Assembly (NCBI GenBank): GCA_964023205.1
Contig: OZ026835.1
Location: 4,484,414 to 4,548,413 of the forward strand
From: Lutraria lutraria
Taxonomy: Eukaryota; Mollusca; Bivalvia; Venerida; Mactridae
Reading direction: 5' to 3'
DNA: 64,000 bases
In this document: positions 12,901 through 22,000 of the stretch, one piece after another
How the letters are laid out: every line of letters starts with the position of its first letter
How positions within the stretch are numbered: position 1 is the stretch's first letter
Program-made: the position numbers and the translations under genes
Notes under the pieces: model-generated
The model's database searches: none
What the model saw: the letters and a program-made list of their open reading frames with translations, nothing else
What the model was told of the DNA's origin: nothing

Positions 12901-14589
12901 TGTACTATTGCATTCTTAGTGTCAAAGCGGCGACAGGGTTACAAGTCACTTCTGTGACAAAGCTCTAGTTGTCAGCTGTTGTTGGAATTCTGTTGGTGTA
13001 GTTCCTGTTACAAAATGATCAGAAAATAAATTGTCTAAGTCTTATTGTTTTTGCTCTGACATTATAGTTTCTTACAGTAAGTTTATAAGTACAAAAATAG
13101 CACCATATGTTCTCTGGAATGGTGTTCAGAAAAAAAGAAAATACTTCGAAGTTTTTTCACTAATTTGTTTGGTCAAATTGACCTTAACATGGCTAATCTT
13201 TGGGAGTAGCAAAACTATGTTGCTGTTGCTATAGAGAGGTAAAATTAATAGTTTAATCATGCAGTGGGACAAAATCATATTGTTGTTGAAAGGAGGTTGT
13301 TGCTCAAGAGAGGGCTGCTCTGGAGAAGTTGTACTGTACTAGTATTACCAAAGTAATTTGACACACAATCCAACAAAATGAAGATTATTATAAGGTGATG
13401 TTTTGTACTTGTAGATAAAGAAAGCTTATTTGAAGTTTTAGCTGAGGAAGAAAGATCACTTGCTAAGTTCTATCCTGCAGAGAATGCATTTGAGGAACAT
13501 ATACAATGGACAAGAGAAGGAAGAATGTGGACATTTCCTATTGATAATGAAGCAGGTAATATTAACTTAATGTTACATATGTTGATTAAAATCTGCATTA
13601 ATAAACTCAGTGATCAGCTCAACAGGCACACAGCATAACACTCTCGATGTCTTGGTTTCTTATTTTGTTTGTTGGTTGGTTCAAGTTTTACGCCCCTTTG
13701 CAACAGTCAGAGTCATGTGAGGCTGACAGCTGAGCATTGTTCTTAGGAAGAACCAGTACTGGACTCCTATCTTCTGTAAGCAACTGCTTAGAGATCCTGT
13801 CAGTATGGGCTTGAAACATATGTTTCCTGAAATGATTTTATCAAAAGTCTCTCATTTGATATTTAGATCATAAAAAGTATCTTCCATCCCTGGACCCACT
13901 GGAGGTCCCCATACCCCCCAGCTCAATGAATTTGAAATTTCTCTTTTTTGCAATTCCACTAATCACACCCTTCCACCTGTTAATAAAATGATGGAATATA
14001 TTAATGATCTTAATTGTCCTGGCACTTTTTTCTGCATAATTTATATTGATACGAAGTTAATTATCCAGGTTGTGTTTACAAATACACTGAGGTCCAAAAA
14101 TCCTAAAATAATCCTCAGTAATTCAGCAGTATTGGTAAAATACAACATTTTTATATTCAATTCGCTTTGCTATGTGATTACATTGGCAATGCCAAGATTG
14201 TCCTAATTTGATTTCATATCCAAGGAAATTGACAGTCATACATTTTGAAATACTGTTAGTAAGAGGGTTAAAACCTTTCACCTACAAAGATATGTATTAT
14301 AAAATTACAAAATGTATATTTTTCAGGGTGGGAGGAAGAAAAGAACACCAGTTTTGAGGATCATATTTTCCTACAGAATAAACTTGATGGATTTCCAAAG
14401 AAAGGACCCATTCGGCATTTTATGGAACTTGTCTGCGTATCGTTATCTAAAAACCCGTATTTAAGTGCTGCACAAAAGCAGGAACATTTAGAGTGGTACA
14501 GAAATTATTTCCATGAGAAACAAGATATGTTGGAGGAAAGACTCGGTGCTGATGGTGTAGTTAACCCTAAAGAATCATTGAACAAATAA
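924..14589 (+). CDS. MRPS31: Mitochondrial ribosomal protein S31 (mS31), 10 coding exons
   Basis: Coding exons: 924-1042, 6305-6445, 6808-6897, 7997-8134, 9974-10156, 10821-10861, 11559-11610, 12408-12484, 13415-13555, 14327-14589. All junctions are GT-AG, phases agree, and they join to 414 residues (human about 395). The product is a protein of the small mitochondrial ribosomal subunit in the matrix. The C-terminal part is diagnostic: [20 protein letters not shown], then [20 protein letters not shown] and [10 protein letters not shown], closely matching vertebrate MRPS31. Exon 1 was chosen because its ATG opens a 40-residue Arg/Lys/Ser-rich stretch without acidic residues ([17 protein letters not shown]...), a plausible mitochondrial presequence, and its phase-2 donor fits the phase-2 acceptor at 6305. 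Residues 64-86 form an unusual Ser/Asp-rich tract. The family call is firm; exon 1 is an inference (about 0.75). Confidence 0.93.
1241..3465. mobile_element. Tandem-core repeat element (family B, pearl/Helentron-like?), copy 1
   Basis: Bounded by inverted 12-bp ends: ATACCCCCAGAT at 1241-1252 and ATCTGGGGGTAT at 3454-3465. The core is about six units of roughly 150-175 bp, each with TTTGTCCGGACAATTTCTC, CAGCAACTAC, AATGAAACTTCACAGAAGTG, TTGTGCATGC and CACTGAGTTATGGCCCTTTG; units begin near 1325, 1494, 1661, 2896, 3054 and 3200. A separate element (1762-2820) is inserted into the core. The layout of conserved flanks around a tandem core of about 165 bp resembles oyster pearl-type elements; that link is by architecture only. 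It sits in MRPS31 intron 1. Confidence 0.75.
1762..2820. mobile_element. Non-autonomous DNA transposon with perfect 15-bp TIRs
   Basis: Begins CAGTCATGGCGAAAG (1762-1776) and ends with its exact reverse complement CTTTCGCCATGACTG (2806-2820). It is flanked by CATTTT on both sides (1756-1761, 2821-2826), a likely 6-bp target duplication. It interrupts a family-B unit that reads uninterrupted in neighbouring units (AAAGCATTTTTCGTTCGG). Subterminal motifs GTCGGACCATCGGACAT and GTCAGACCGAATG recur in inverted orientation. No transposase reading frame is seen in its 1059 bp. The superfamily is not determined. Confidence 0.8.
4356..4448 (+). mobile_element. tRNA-Ala-like SINE, copy 1
   Basis: tRNA-like head with A box (TAGCTCATACAGTTGGTAGAG), anticodon-loop-like ACTTGCAAGCA and B box (GGGTTTGAGCCCC), then the tail GGTACATTATTTTCCTCCTC, also present at 6598-6672 and 18645-18737. 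The shared 3' tail and degenerate stem mark it as a SINE, not a working tRNA gene. It lies in MRPS31 intron 1. Confidence 0.7.
4681..5577. mobile_element. hAT-like non-autonomous element with 8-bp target duplication
   Basis: Left end TAGGGCTGTCCCGATA and right end (reverse complement) TAGGGCTGTCCTGATA match at 15 of 16 positions. Both sides carry the same 8 bp, AAATTAAT (4673-4680 and 5578-5585), the duplication size typical of hAT transposons. Subterminal regions are rich in inverted GTATCGTATC motifs. The 897 bp contain no credible transposase, so the element would depend on a partner elsewhere. It lies in MRPS31 intron 1, inside older TTGGGAA-type repeat sequence. Confidence 0.85.
5586..6080. 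repeat. TTGGGAA-rich dispersed repeat (family J)
   Basis: Contains repeated TTGGGAA steps (ATTGGGAATTTTTGG, TTCATTGGGAAGACG, CAATTGGGAAGAGGG) and a terminal CTGTTATAGAAG. Similar pieces occur left of the hAT insertion (about 4486-4625), at 9352-9545 and at 17700-17880. No coding potential is seen. The class is unknown. Confidence 0.45.
6598..6672 (+). mobile_element. tRNA-Ala-like SINE, copy 2 (internally deleted)
   Basis: Retains part of the A box (AAGCTCAGTAAGCTCAGG), a good B box (GGTTCGAGCCCC) and the family tail (TACATTATTTTCCTCCT). The anticodon arm is missing, so it cannot be a tRNA gene. MRPS31 intron 2. Confidence 0.65.
7640..7850 (+). mobile_element. SINE with Leu/Ser-tRNA-like head
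   Basis: The head GGTGCCCTTGTGGTCGAGTG...GTTAAGG has a long variable region and a B box GAGTTCGAGCCC, resembling type-II (Leu/Ser) tRNAs. A body follows with AGGAGTCTAGTA, CATATGACTCTGACTG and the end AAGGCACATAAAACTCAAAC. The same body lies inverted at 13667-13817, which supports a SINE family. MRPS31 intron 3. Confidence 0.65.
8530..9350 (+). repeat. Family A dispersed repeat, tandem copy
   Basis: Starts with TGATCACCCATCGTTCGTC and carries about five units of roughly 120-170 bp. Each has GGCCTAGAGCTAAGATATTT, CATTGTCTAGTGGACCTC and GGGTCAAAATTGGCCCCGCC. It includes a near-perfect RFX-type palindrome GTTGCTATGGCAAC (8621-8634). It lies in MRPS31 intron 4; short open frames here are by-products of the repeat. 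Confidence 0.75.
9352..9545. repeat. TTGGGAA-rich dispersed repeat (family J)
   Basis: AAATTGGGAAGGGGCCTTAG and CAATTGGGAAGTCACC, ending in CTGTTATAGAAG, the same ending as the copy near 6050. Degenerate. Confidence 0.4.
10482..10735 (-). mobile_element. SINE, minus strand, tRNA-like head
   Basis: On the minus strand the head reads CCGTGGCCCAGCAGTTAGTG with B box GGGTTCCAACCCC. A body follows (TTGTGGAGAAGCTATTGG, TTAGTACTGGTTAGAATACC) and it ends GGCGCTAAACCTAAATAAAC. A partial second copy of the body is at 63467-63595. The head carries substitutions, so it is not a working tRNA. MRPS31 intron 5. Confidence 0.6.
11713..12195. mobile_element. TTAA-flanked MITE (piggyBac/Kolobok type)
   Basis: TTAA at 11709-11712 and 12196-12199 flank ends AGGGGCATACCCTGCAA and, inverted, AGAGGCATACCCTACAA (15 of 17 match). 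The TTAA target fits piggyBac- or Kolobok-type transposition. No transposase is seen in 483 bp. MRPS31 intron 7. Confidence 0.75.
12656..12970 (+). repeat. Family C dispersed repeat, copy 1
   Basis: Begins TATACCCTGCAAATGAAGTT, includes GGTATATTGGAGTCACTCTG, GAAATGTGTTATCATCATGA and TTAGTGTCAAAGCGGCGACA, and ends TGTGACAAAGCTCTAGTT. A second copy of nearly equal length is at 26909-27210. Non-coding. MRPS31 intron 8. Confidence 0.75.
13196..13338 (+). repeat. Family G MITE-like repeat, partial copy
   Basis: Matches the right part of the repeat at 30585-30766: CTTTGGGAGTAGCAAAACTA, GAGGTTGTTGCTCAAGAGAG, then CTCTGGAGAAGTTGTACTGTA at the end. The left end is lost or decayed. MRPS31 intron 8. 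Confidence 0.55.
13667..13817 (-). mobile_element. SINE body, minus strand (same family as 7640-7850)
   Basis: On the minus strand it reads AGGAGTCCAGTACTGG, CACATGACTCTGACTG and AAGGGGCGTAAAACTTGAAC, in the same order as the body of the SINE at 7640. The tRNA-like head is not clear here. MRPS31 intron 9. Confidence 0.6.
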
Positions 14590-14880
14590 AGTTCACCATG
14601 TTTGTGGTTGATTTGTTTTATTGTACTGAGAGATGTATATGATTTTGGTTCATATCTTTTTATGACATTTGTATGCCAAGTTACATGTAATGAAATTCCA
14701 GTTAAATCAAAGGTCTAAGGTTTTACAAATGTACCGGTAGTAAATAAGTAAGAACTAGTGCGAGGTAAATGGTGAATTGTTACCGCTTGAGTAGAATCTG
14801 AATGTGAAAGATTGGGTTATTCATTTACACTGTTTTGATATATGATGAGGATTGTGGAATCATTGCGAATCATTTGTCTA

Positions 14881-14886
14881 AATAAA
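14881..14886 (+). other. Polyadenylation signal of MRPS31
   Basis: AATAAA lies about 290 bp after the MRPS31 stop, followed by a GT/T-rich stretch (TTTTGAGTTTGTTTTATT). It is the best placed of the nearby AATAAA motifs; cleavage shortly after it is inferred. Confidence 0.55.
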
Positions 14887-15477
14887 CATTTTTCGTATTG
14901 AATTTTGAGTTTGTTTTATTAAATTTAAGTCCATAATCATTCTAAAGCTTTCGTTATATAAATGGTCAAACATTTGAACAATTGTTTGGTCATAACTATT
15001 TATGATAAGTCATTCAGCATGTGTTCCAACTAATTTCTTTAAAGCAAAAACTGGAAATGCAAGTGGACTATTGAAAAAAAAGAGATTGTTCAAAGAAGCA
15101 ATTTTTGATTAAGTTCACGAACTTGAAGATGAAAACTACTACTGGTGCATTAGATTTGTGCTTAGTTGAGTTTTTGTCTGAACAGGTAAATTTTGGCAAT
15201 AACCCGGATAGCTGAGCAAGAATTCTTTAATAGATTATTGTATAGGTACATGCAAATAAATTGATTACAGTCCCCTACCAGTGATCCTGATTTCTCTACT
15301 AGCTCTAACATTGTTTTTCACGAGTATTGTCTTAGTTCGTTCAAATAAAACATCAGTTCAAAACAGGTTTTTCTACCAGAACAGAATGATGCTGCCCGTG
15401 CGTTAGCAAACAGACCAAAATCTACACATTTAGCTCATATGAGCAAAGCTCGGGGTTATAGCTATTGGTGTCTATTA

Positions 15478-15800
15478 GTATCCATCATCAGTTTGTCCAC
15501 AGTTCTTCAGACAACATCTCTGAAACAGTAGTTTCAAATTTGTATAAACTTTACAGGAATGATCTTTTGAAGGTCCTTTACAAAACCTGCTGAAAGAATG
15601 TTATTCCATGTACAATGTTATTCCATGTACAACTCTGGTTTCCATGGCAACCAAAAGGAAAAAACTTTAAAAATTTTCTTGTATTAAACCACATGGTCTA
15701 AAGCTTAGATATTTTGCATGGAGCAACATCTGGAGACCTTCTAACAAAATTGCTAAAATGATGTCCCTGGGAATATAATTGCCCCGCCCCAGGTGTCACA
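15478..15800 (+). repeat. Family A dispersed repeat, degraded copy
   Basis: Contains CATCTCTGAAACAGTAGTTT, GGTTTCCATGGCAACCAAAA (RFX-like core 15638-15651), AAACCACATGGTCTAAAGC and TAATTGCCCCGCCCC in the family order. More diverged than the copy at 8530. Confidence 0.6.
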
Positions 15801-15817
15801 TGTTTTATATAGATTTA

Positions 15818-15893
15818 GCCCGTCTGACTAGCTCAGTGGTTAGAGCATTTGTCTACTGATCAGGAGGTTATGAGTTTGAACCCAGGGCAAGGC
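15818..15893 (+). mobile_element. tRNA-like SINE head
   Basis: A box GACTAGCTCAGTGGTTAGAG and B box GAGTTTGAACCC at normal spacing. The acceptor ends (GCCCGTC / GGGCAAGGC) do not pair as a full seven-base stem, and a non-tRNA tail follows (TTTGACTGAAGATATTACAC). Read as SINE-derived; a decayed tRNA is the alternative. Confidence 0.5.
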
Positions 15894-16894
15894 TCACACT
15901 GTTCGTGACAAATTTGACTGAAGATATTACACTCTATGTTAATTTGTCCTTCACCTCTGAATTAAGAGGTGTAGCTTGGCAGAAGGATATAGAACTATGT
16001 GTTTTACGTCGAGATTCATTTGAATAATTATATACATGTAGTTGAATTTGAATACTTTCATCAATGCTACATTAAGTATAAAATACATATCAATAGAATA
16101 GATTTGATCCTTTAATTTAATATATCTCGATGGGTTGTTATGATAATGTGTCTTGCATCTTCTTTCACATGAGGACTGTATGTGCTTTCCGGGAACCTTG
16201 CTTTCGTTGTAGTGTGCCCCAACTTTAAACGTTTTGACAGCTTTTAGAAGGAAAGCCGGGACCCACGCTTATTTTGTCACTTCCGTCAATCGAAAAAATG
16301 GCGAGTGCACTACCTTGGTGTTTTTTATACACTCAATAAAGGAAAAAAATGAAGATTTTTCTTTCGACAGATTTGAGTTGTTTGATGAGTTAAATTGAAA
16401 AATAACGTCTGTAAACGTATAAAAATCACGGAATCGAGTGCCTATGTATAAGTCTCTGTAAGATCAGTTTCCATAAATTCTTTCAGTACTTAGATTATAC
16501 TGAAATAATCATCTACATCAATTCACTAAAAGGCGTATAACTCATACATTGGATCATGGGACAGTGTATAATTTATGTACTCGGACATTTTGTATATTTA
16601 ATATTTGTTTCTGATTTCCTGGAGAAACGACGCATTGAAGTTTACTTGCAGAATTAATTCTGGATTATTACTGCATGCCTGTTGGGAAATTCACCCAACA
16701 CATTACATGTCTAACTGTGAACAAGTAGTTTTATTTAGATAAAATAAACTAGATGCTGTGAACTATATCATGTTTCGAAATCCTGCTATTAATGCAGCTT
16801 ATAATGACCTAAACAAAGTACGCATTGAATAAAAATCGTTTTCATTATGCGCTCTACACTGGGACGGAAGAAATTTGCTTTAATCCTAACCGCA

Positions 16895-17045
16895 GATTAT
16901 AAACTGGTTTCCGTTCCACGGTTTCGTTCAGCACAAGTCAACAAGAACCAGTGTAAGCCAACGAGAACCAGTTTAATTAAACTGGTTCTCGTTCCATATT
17001 ACAATGCATAAAAGGCTTTGTACACACAAGTCAACGGGAACCAGT
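16895..17045. repeat. GAACCAGT repeat block with 34-bp perfect palindrome
   Basis: The motif CAACRAGAACCAGT appears in direct and inverted orientation at least five times. At 16960-16993 two inverted copies meet in a perfect 34-bp palindrome centred on TTTAATTAAA, with arms AACGAGAACCAGTTTAA. The block lies just upstream of the putative 5' UTR exon of the MOLO1-like gene. It may be a decayed fold-back element or a regulatory site; its role is unknown. Confidence 0.7.
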
Positions 17046-17089
17046 TCATTTAATCGTAAGTTCAAATTATCTCCCTTCTGTTGAATTTA

Positions 17090-17191
17090 TTAGTAGATGG
17101 CGTTGTAAAGAAAGTTGCAGAAGTTGACCGATCCTCAGGAAATTGTTGTGATTTTAGGCGTGAAGTAGTTAAGTGTTGAAGAAGTAAACAG
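17090..17191 (+). other. Possible noncoding first exon of the MOLO1-like gene
   Basis: The start-codon exon of the MOLO1-like gene opens with an acceptor at 19014, so a 5' exon must lie upstream. A candidate ends at AGTAAACAG before GTATTTC (about 17191), after a non-repetitive stretch. Several other GT donors are possible. Confidence 0.3.
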
Positions 17192-18067
17192 GTATTTCAT
17201 TTCAAGATGCATTTTTCTTTATTTTTACGTATATCATCACGCTTTCTGAGCGTTAGTTTGGTTCATTGTTGACATGAGTAGTATCCTAATTGGTTCAATT
17301 AGTAAATTACTGTACAGTACACTAACCTGTACGATGTTATCTGACAGCGTTATTGATTATATTCATTACATTGTGGGAACTTCTGAGATAATTGTCTTTT
17401 ATTGAAAATATTCTTTAAGAAAGTTATCAGGTATTTTTCTGAAGATTTGATCATCATCTGTTATTCCATTGTGATTCAGTGAACAACAATTAATGAGTAA
17501 TTAATCAAATGTGGTTAACTTGCCTTGAGGGAGTGCACACACCCACTCTAGACGTTTAGTTATGTCACTCTGAAAGGTTTAACTGTTTTCAACACAGTTA
17601 TAATATAAAATGAACCTGAGTACATGTATGTAGGAAGCTATGGGGTATATGTTAATGGCAGACAAATTTGTCCCAACTAATAGGACTGTTAGTGTTATAG
17701 CAGTTTTCTTTATGTTTGGGGACGGCGCCCAAGCCCCTAAATGGCGATGAAATAGCGGACTGAAGCCTCTTATTGGGAAAAAGTTTCGTCTGAAACCAAT
17801 TTGAGGAAAGAAATTTCTAGTCCTGAGTAAATAGGAAATTCGGGGAAAATTGCTTGAGTTCAAAGAAATTTTCAGATCTATAGGATTAATAGGAAGGCGT
17901 GCTTAACAGGCTGCTTCAACTTTGTAGTAAAGAAAACCTCAGCTTTTAATGACAGACTGACATTGAGATAACTTTTCATTTGGCCCTTTTCTCATTTATG
18001 CCATCGGCCAACCAGGAAGCAAAATTAGTAAGGCTTCTTTCAAGTTTGCTCGAGTGTAAATTTTCAA

Positions 18068-18565
18068 CAAAGACCTATACATACATAGATAAGCTACTAG
18101 TCTAAATCTCGCAAAGTCACGCGGCAGATTGACAAAATCTCGCAAAATCACGTTTGCTTATTGCTCATTTTCTATTGAAGACATATTAAAGTAAATTATA
18201 TCTTCCAATAGAGCAAACCATTCCCTACAAAATGATACCAAGTTGATAAAAATCGGAGCACAAAAGAAAAAGTTTTATGCAAAATACAAAGGCCCCTGCA
18301 TGAACCTTATATCGTACATTTTGTCATTTTCTGCTATACTGGTTGAATTTAAGTAATAATTTCAAAGATATTTCTTAACAAATCATATTGAAAATATTTT
18401 CTTGCATCAGAAAAATGAGTACTTAATGACATGGTTGAAAATTCATTAATGAGATTTGCACAAATTTTAAGTAGTTTGCAAAATTCAAAGATCTGCTGCG
18501 TGCAAAAATAGCATTTTCTACAGGCGCTTACAGGAGTTTCTTATCTATGTATGTATAGGTCTTTG
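18068..18565. mobile_element. 498-bp DNA element with perfect 26-bp TIRs
   Basis: The 26 bases at 18068-18093 (starting CAAAGACCTATACATACATA) are repeated exactly inverted at 18540-18565. TTTTCAA flanks both sides (18061-18067, 18566-18572), a 7-bp duplication. Perfect ends suggest recent insertion. No transposase frame is seen; superfamily unresolved (hAT or P-like by duplication length). Confidence 0.8.
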
Positions 18566-18644
18566 TTTTCAATAAATATATAATTATGTATGTAGCAGTA
18601 AGGTAAATAGTATTTGTATAAATAAATTGGCTGTGTTATTATCC

Positions 18645-18737
18645 ATCCTGATTAGCTCAGTGGTAGAGAATCTGACTTGCAAGCAGGAGGTCGTGGGTTT
18701 GAACCCAACATGGGGTACATTATTTTCCTCCTCCTAT
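18645..18737 (+). mobile_element. tRNA-Ala-like SINE, copy 3
   Basis: The best preserved of three copies: TAGCTCAGTGGTAGAGAAT (A box), GACTTGCAAGCAGG (UGC anticodon context), TGGGTTTGAACCC (B box), then the family tail GGTACATTATTTTCCTCCTC. The shared tail argues for a SINE rather than a tRNA-Ala gene. Confidence 0.65.
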
Positions 18738-19019
18738 TACATGTATATATTTGAAGCTGACACTTTAAGCTGATATTTTATCTGTGTAGATTACTTGGTG
18801 AGGTGTACCTGAGTATACGTATGCAGAATAACATTAAATTACCAAAAATAACAAATGCTTGGAGTCATATTTCAATGTCACTGACTCACATACCTCACTT
18901 AACATCCTGATGATCTTGACTGACACTTTTGTTCTTGAAATTGTTACATATATATAATCAAGTTTTTTTTACAGTTTATGTGATTGACAATTATTATTAT
19001 ACTCTTTATTACAGATACA

Positions 19020-22000
19020 ATGTGGTCGATACTTCTAGCTTGTAGTTTATTGGGCCTGGCACAAAGTGTCATGATACAATGGACAGCTGAGGAATACCCT
19101 AATCCCCAGGATGACCCAGTTCTGTGTGGACGATATCCAAATACTCCCAGCTTTGTTTGTGATCCTAATGGTCTAATCTCTAGGAAATCAGGTGACTTCA
19201 GCCACATCATCACATTATTTTTTATTTTCATGGTTTGGTAATTTTCTTTCATGTAACAGGCAATCAAGGGGCTGCTAATGTATGATATACAGATACGGTA
19301 TCTGTATAGGTACTTGAAATTATCTTACTGATGAGCAACAATTATGGAGGGATAATTCTTGTATTTAATGTGAATGACAATTAATACATTTTAGTAGGTT
19401 CTTTCATTAATAACAACTTGATTTGCATATTTAGTTAAACATGAATATTCATAACGGGTATTTTTCAAGAAATTTCCATTTTTTTCAAAACGTGTATTTT
19501 CTAAAGCATATTATTCATGAATTACTTAAGATAACCATGATTTAAACACTTATTAAAAAAACACCAACCTCTAAGTTCTATTTTTCCATCAATTAAGCTG
19601 GAACATGTGTTGTAACTTGTAATCAATCAAAAAAGATGGGAGAGGCATTTTATTCTAAATAACAAATCCACTGTTTTCAATGTGTTGAAATTGAATTTGA
19701 CCAGTCATTCTAAGCTTACTGTACGTCTGAAGGGTGCTATAAATGTTATTTGGTTATTGGAATGCTTTAGTCAAAGCAAGATTTGTCTGTATCTTTTTAT
19801 CATATATTGTGGCATCTGCTTATCCCCTTAAAGTGTTACATAATTAATTATACCCCCAGATATGAAATATATAGGGATTCAGGCTTGACGGTTGGTCAGT
19901 CGGTCCGTGCATCTGTAGACACAATTTGTCTGGAGAATTTCTCAGCAACTATTTACAGGATTACAATGAAACTTCACAGAAGTGATCAGTAGTAAGCCTA
20001 GTTGTGCATGCTTAAAGCATTTTATGTTTGGGTAAATTTTCACTGAGTTACAGCCCTTTGTTTTTTTCTACAGTATATACAATAGGCAAATTTTGTCAGG
20101 ACAATTTCTCAGCAACTACTTACAGGAATTCAATAAAACTTCACAGAAGTGATCAGTAGTTAGTTAGCCTAGTTGTGCATGCATTAAACTTGTCTTGGTT
20201 GGTTAAATTTTCACTGAGTTATGGCCCTTTGTTGTTTTTATACAGTGTATATACAATATCTCAGTAACTACTCAAAGGAATTCAATGAAACTTCACAGAA
20301 GTTATAAAAAGTTAGCCAAGTTGTGCATGCAATAACCAGGTTTTGTTTGGATTAATTTTCACTGAGATATGGCCCTTTGTTTTATATAAATTTTGTCCGT
20401 ACCATTCCTCAGCAACTACAGTAAACACTCATGTATATGTGGCACTTTTGTATAGGACGCAGGTAAAAAAAAACAAGTTGAAATCCTGGGAAAAAAATTC
20501 GTCTAAGAACGTATAACATCAAATTACATACCTACCTGCAAAATTGTGAGTGTCAATTTTATGCAATTAACAAAGTGTCAAGGCTACCAGTAATCCTGCA
20601 ATTCTCAACAACTAACATGTGACACGCTTAAAAATCAATACTTCAGCTGCCAGATTTGAAGTTTACACACACTTTGACCTAATTTTGCGAAGATTCTGGA
20701 GTTAATTTAGGGCACATAAGGGTGTCAATATAGCCAAATTAAAAACATTATACATGGCCAACCTTTTTAATTTTTGCTTCAGCCACATTGTTTCCATATT
20801 TAATTCAGTTTGCATTATAGAATATCCTTCAGGGCAGATTAAATAATTATAATCGTGCCATTTCTAAGCCATTAAACATTGTACCCCAAATAAAAAAGTC
20901 GATCAGCTCACATAAATTGACTAACACTGAGGCTAGATCAAAGAGCGGTGAATTTTAAAGATCAAAGACACGCTGCTGCCGCCGTCAGTGTCTGATATTT
21001 GTGTGATGTTGGCTAGCAGTTTAAAGACCACACATGTTTCTGACCTGTTTGACATTTTAGCTGTGATTAAGTGCTTTATGTCTAATAACAATAGAATTAT
21101 AGATCAATAATAGTTTATATAAGGATTGTTGTGGATTTTATGTTTTACGAACATTAGGTAAGTGTGAAAAAAATACTTCAGAATCCATTTTGACTTTTTG
21201 TCATAGAAAACATGGAATTGATGTCTACAGCCTTGTATAGCACGCACCACTTTTTTGGTCCCGATTTTGGAAGTAAAAAGTGCGACATATACACGAGTGT
21301 TAACGGTACATGCAGGAATTCAGTGAAACTTCTTAGAAGTGATAAGTAGTTTACCAAGTTGTGCATGTCCAAAATAGGTTTTGTCCAAGTGAATTTTAAT
21401 GAGTTATGGCCCTTTGTAATTTTTTATATAATGAACATTTAGAAATTGGTCAGGATAATTCTAAGCAACAATTTGCAGGCATTAAAAAAATGCATATGCA
21501 TTATATTTCCCTCTCAGCACAACATTCAGTATACTACAAGTTAAAAATTCATTTAATTTCGATGTTATATTTTCAACGATGTAGAAAAAACTGGAAATCA
21601 AATTGAGTTTGTCATAAAGGAAAATATCTTTGCCTTACAATAATTTCTATAATAAATAGCATTGTGGTTTTGTAATTGTACAGTATTAGGCAAGCTTATT
21701 TCAAGAAGTCTTACACTATAATTGTTGATTACTAATATTAATAAAGAGTATGTATGATAATTTTATTATGTTGTTTTCAGCTGATTTTTTGGATCACATT
21801 TTGTTAAACTTTCAAAATGATACCACATGTCCATGTTCTGCATATTCTTGTGAACGGAGACAACACAGTAAAGGGTACATCATGGCTGTGGCTTTAATCA
21901 GGAGTGTCAAGCACCCAGAAAAGTATGTATAGTCAATCATTAATTATTTAGAACATGACCCCGAATAAAGGTCACCTGTCAATACAGGGCACATTATGTC

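Larger units (their letters stand above)
14890..19010. other. Intergenic region between MRPS31 and the MOLO1-like gene
   Basis: No coding exon was recognised. It holds a family-A repeat, SINEs, a repeated GAACCAGT block with a 34-bp palindrome, a possible noncoding first exon of the next gene near 17090-17191, a family-J remnant and a 498-bp TIR element. 14900-15470 is AT-rich without recognisable features. 16190-16330 is less AT-rich and promoter-like (CACTTCCGTCAATCG, AAAATGGCGAGTG), but the frame from that ATG closes after about 13 codons. Confidence 0.6.

Noticed and set aside
15818..15893. Functional tRNA gene
   Set aside because: The acceptor stem is incomplete and a SINE-like tail follows.
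16292..16340. Start of a gene at AAAATGGCGAGTG
   Set aside because: The promoter-like context is attractive, but the frame ends after about 13 codons and no continuing exon was found.
18645..18720. Functional tRNA-Ala(UGC) gene
   Set aside because: A and B boxes are good, but the acceptor stem does not pair well and the same non-tRNA tail follows two other copies, so it is a SINE.
21178..21372. Transposase remnant on the minus strand of the 20419-21306 element
   Set aside because: The frame crosses the element end into family-B sequence and shows no DDE-type motif.
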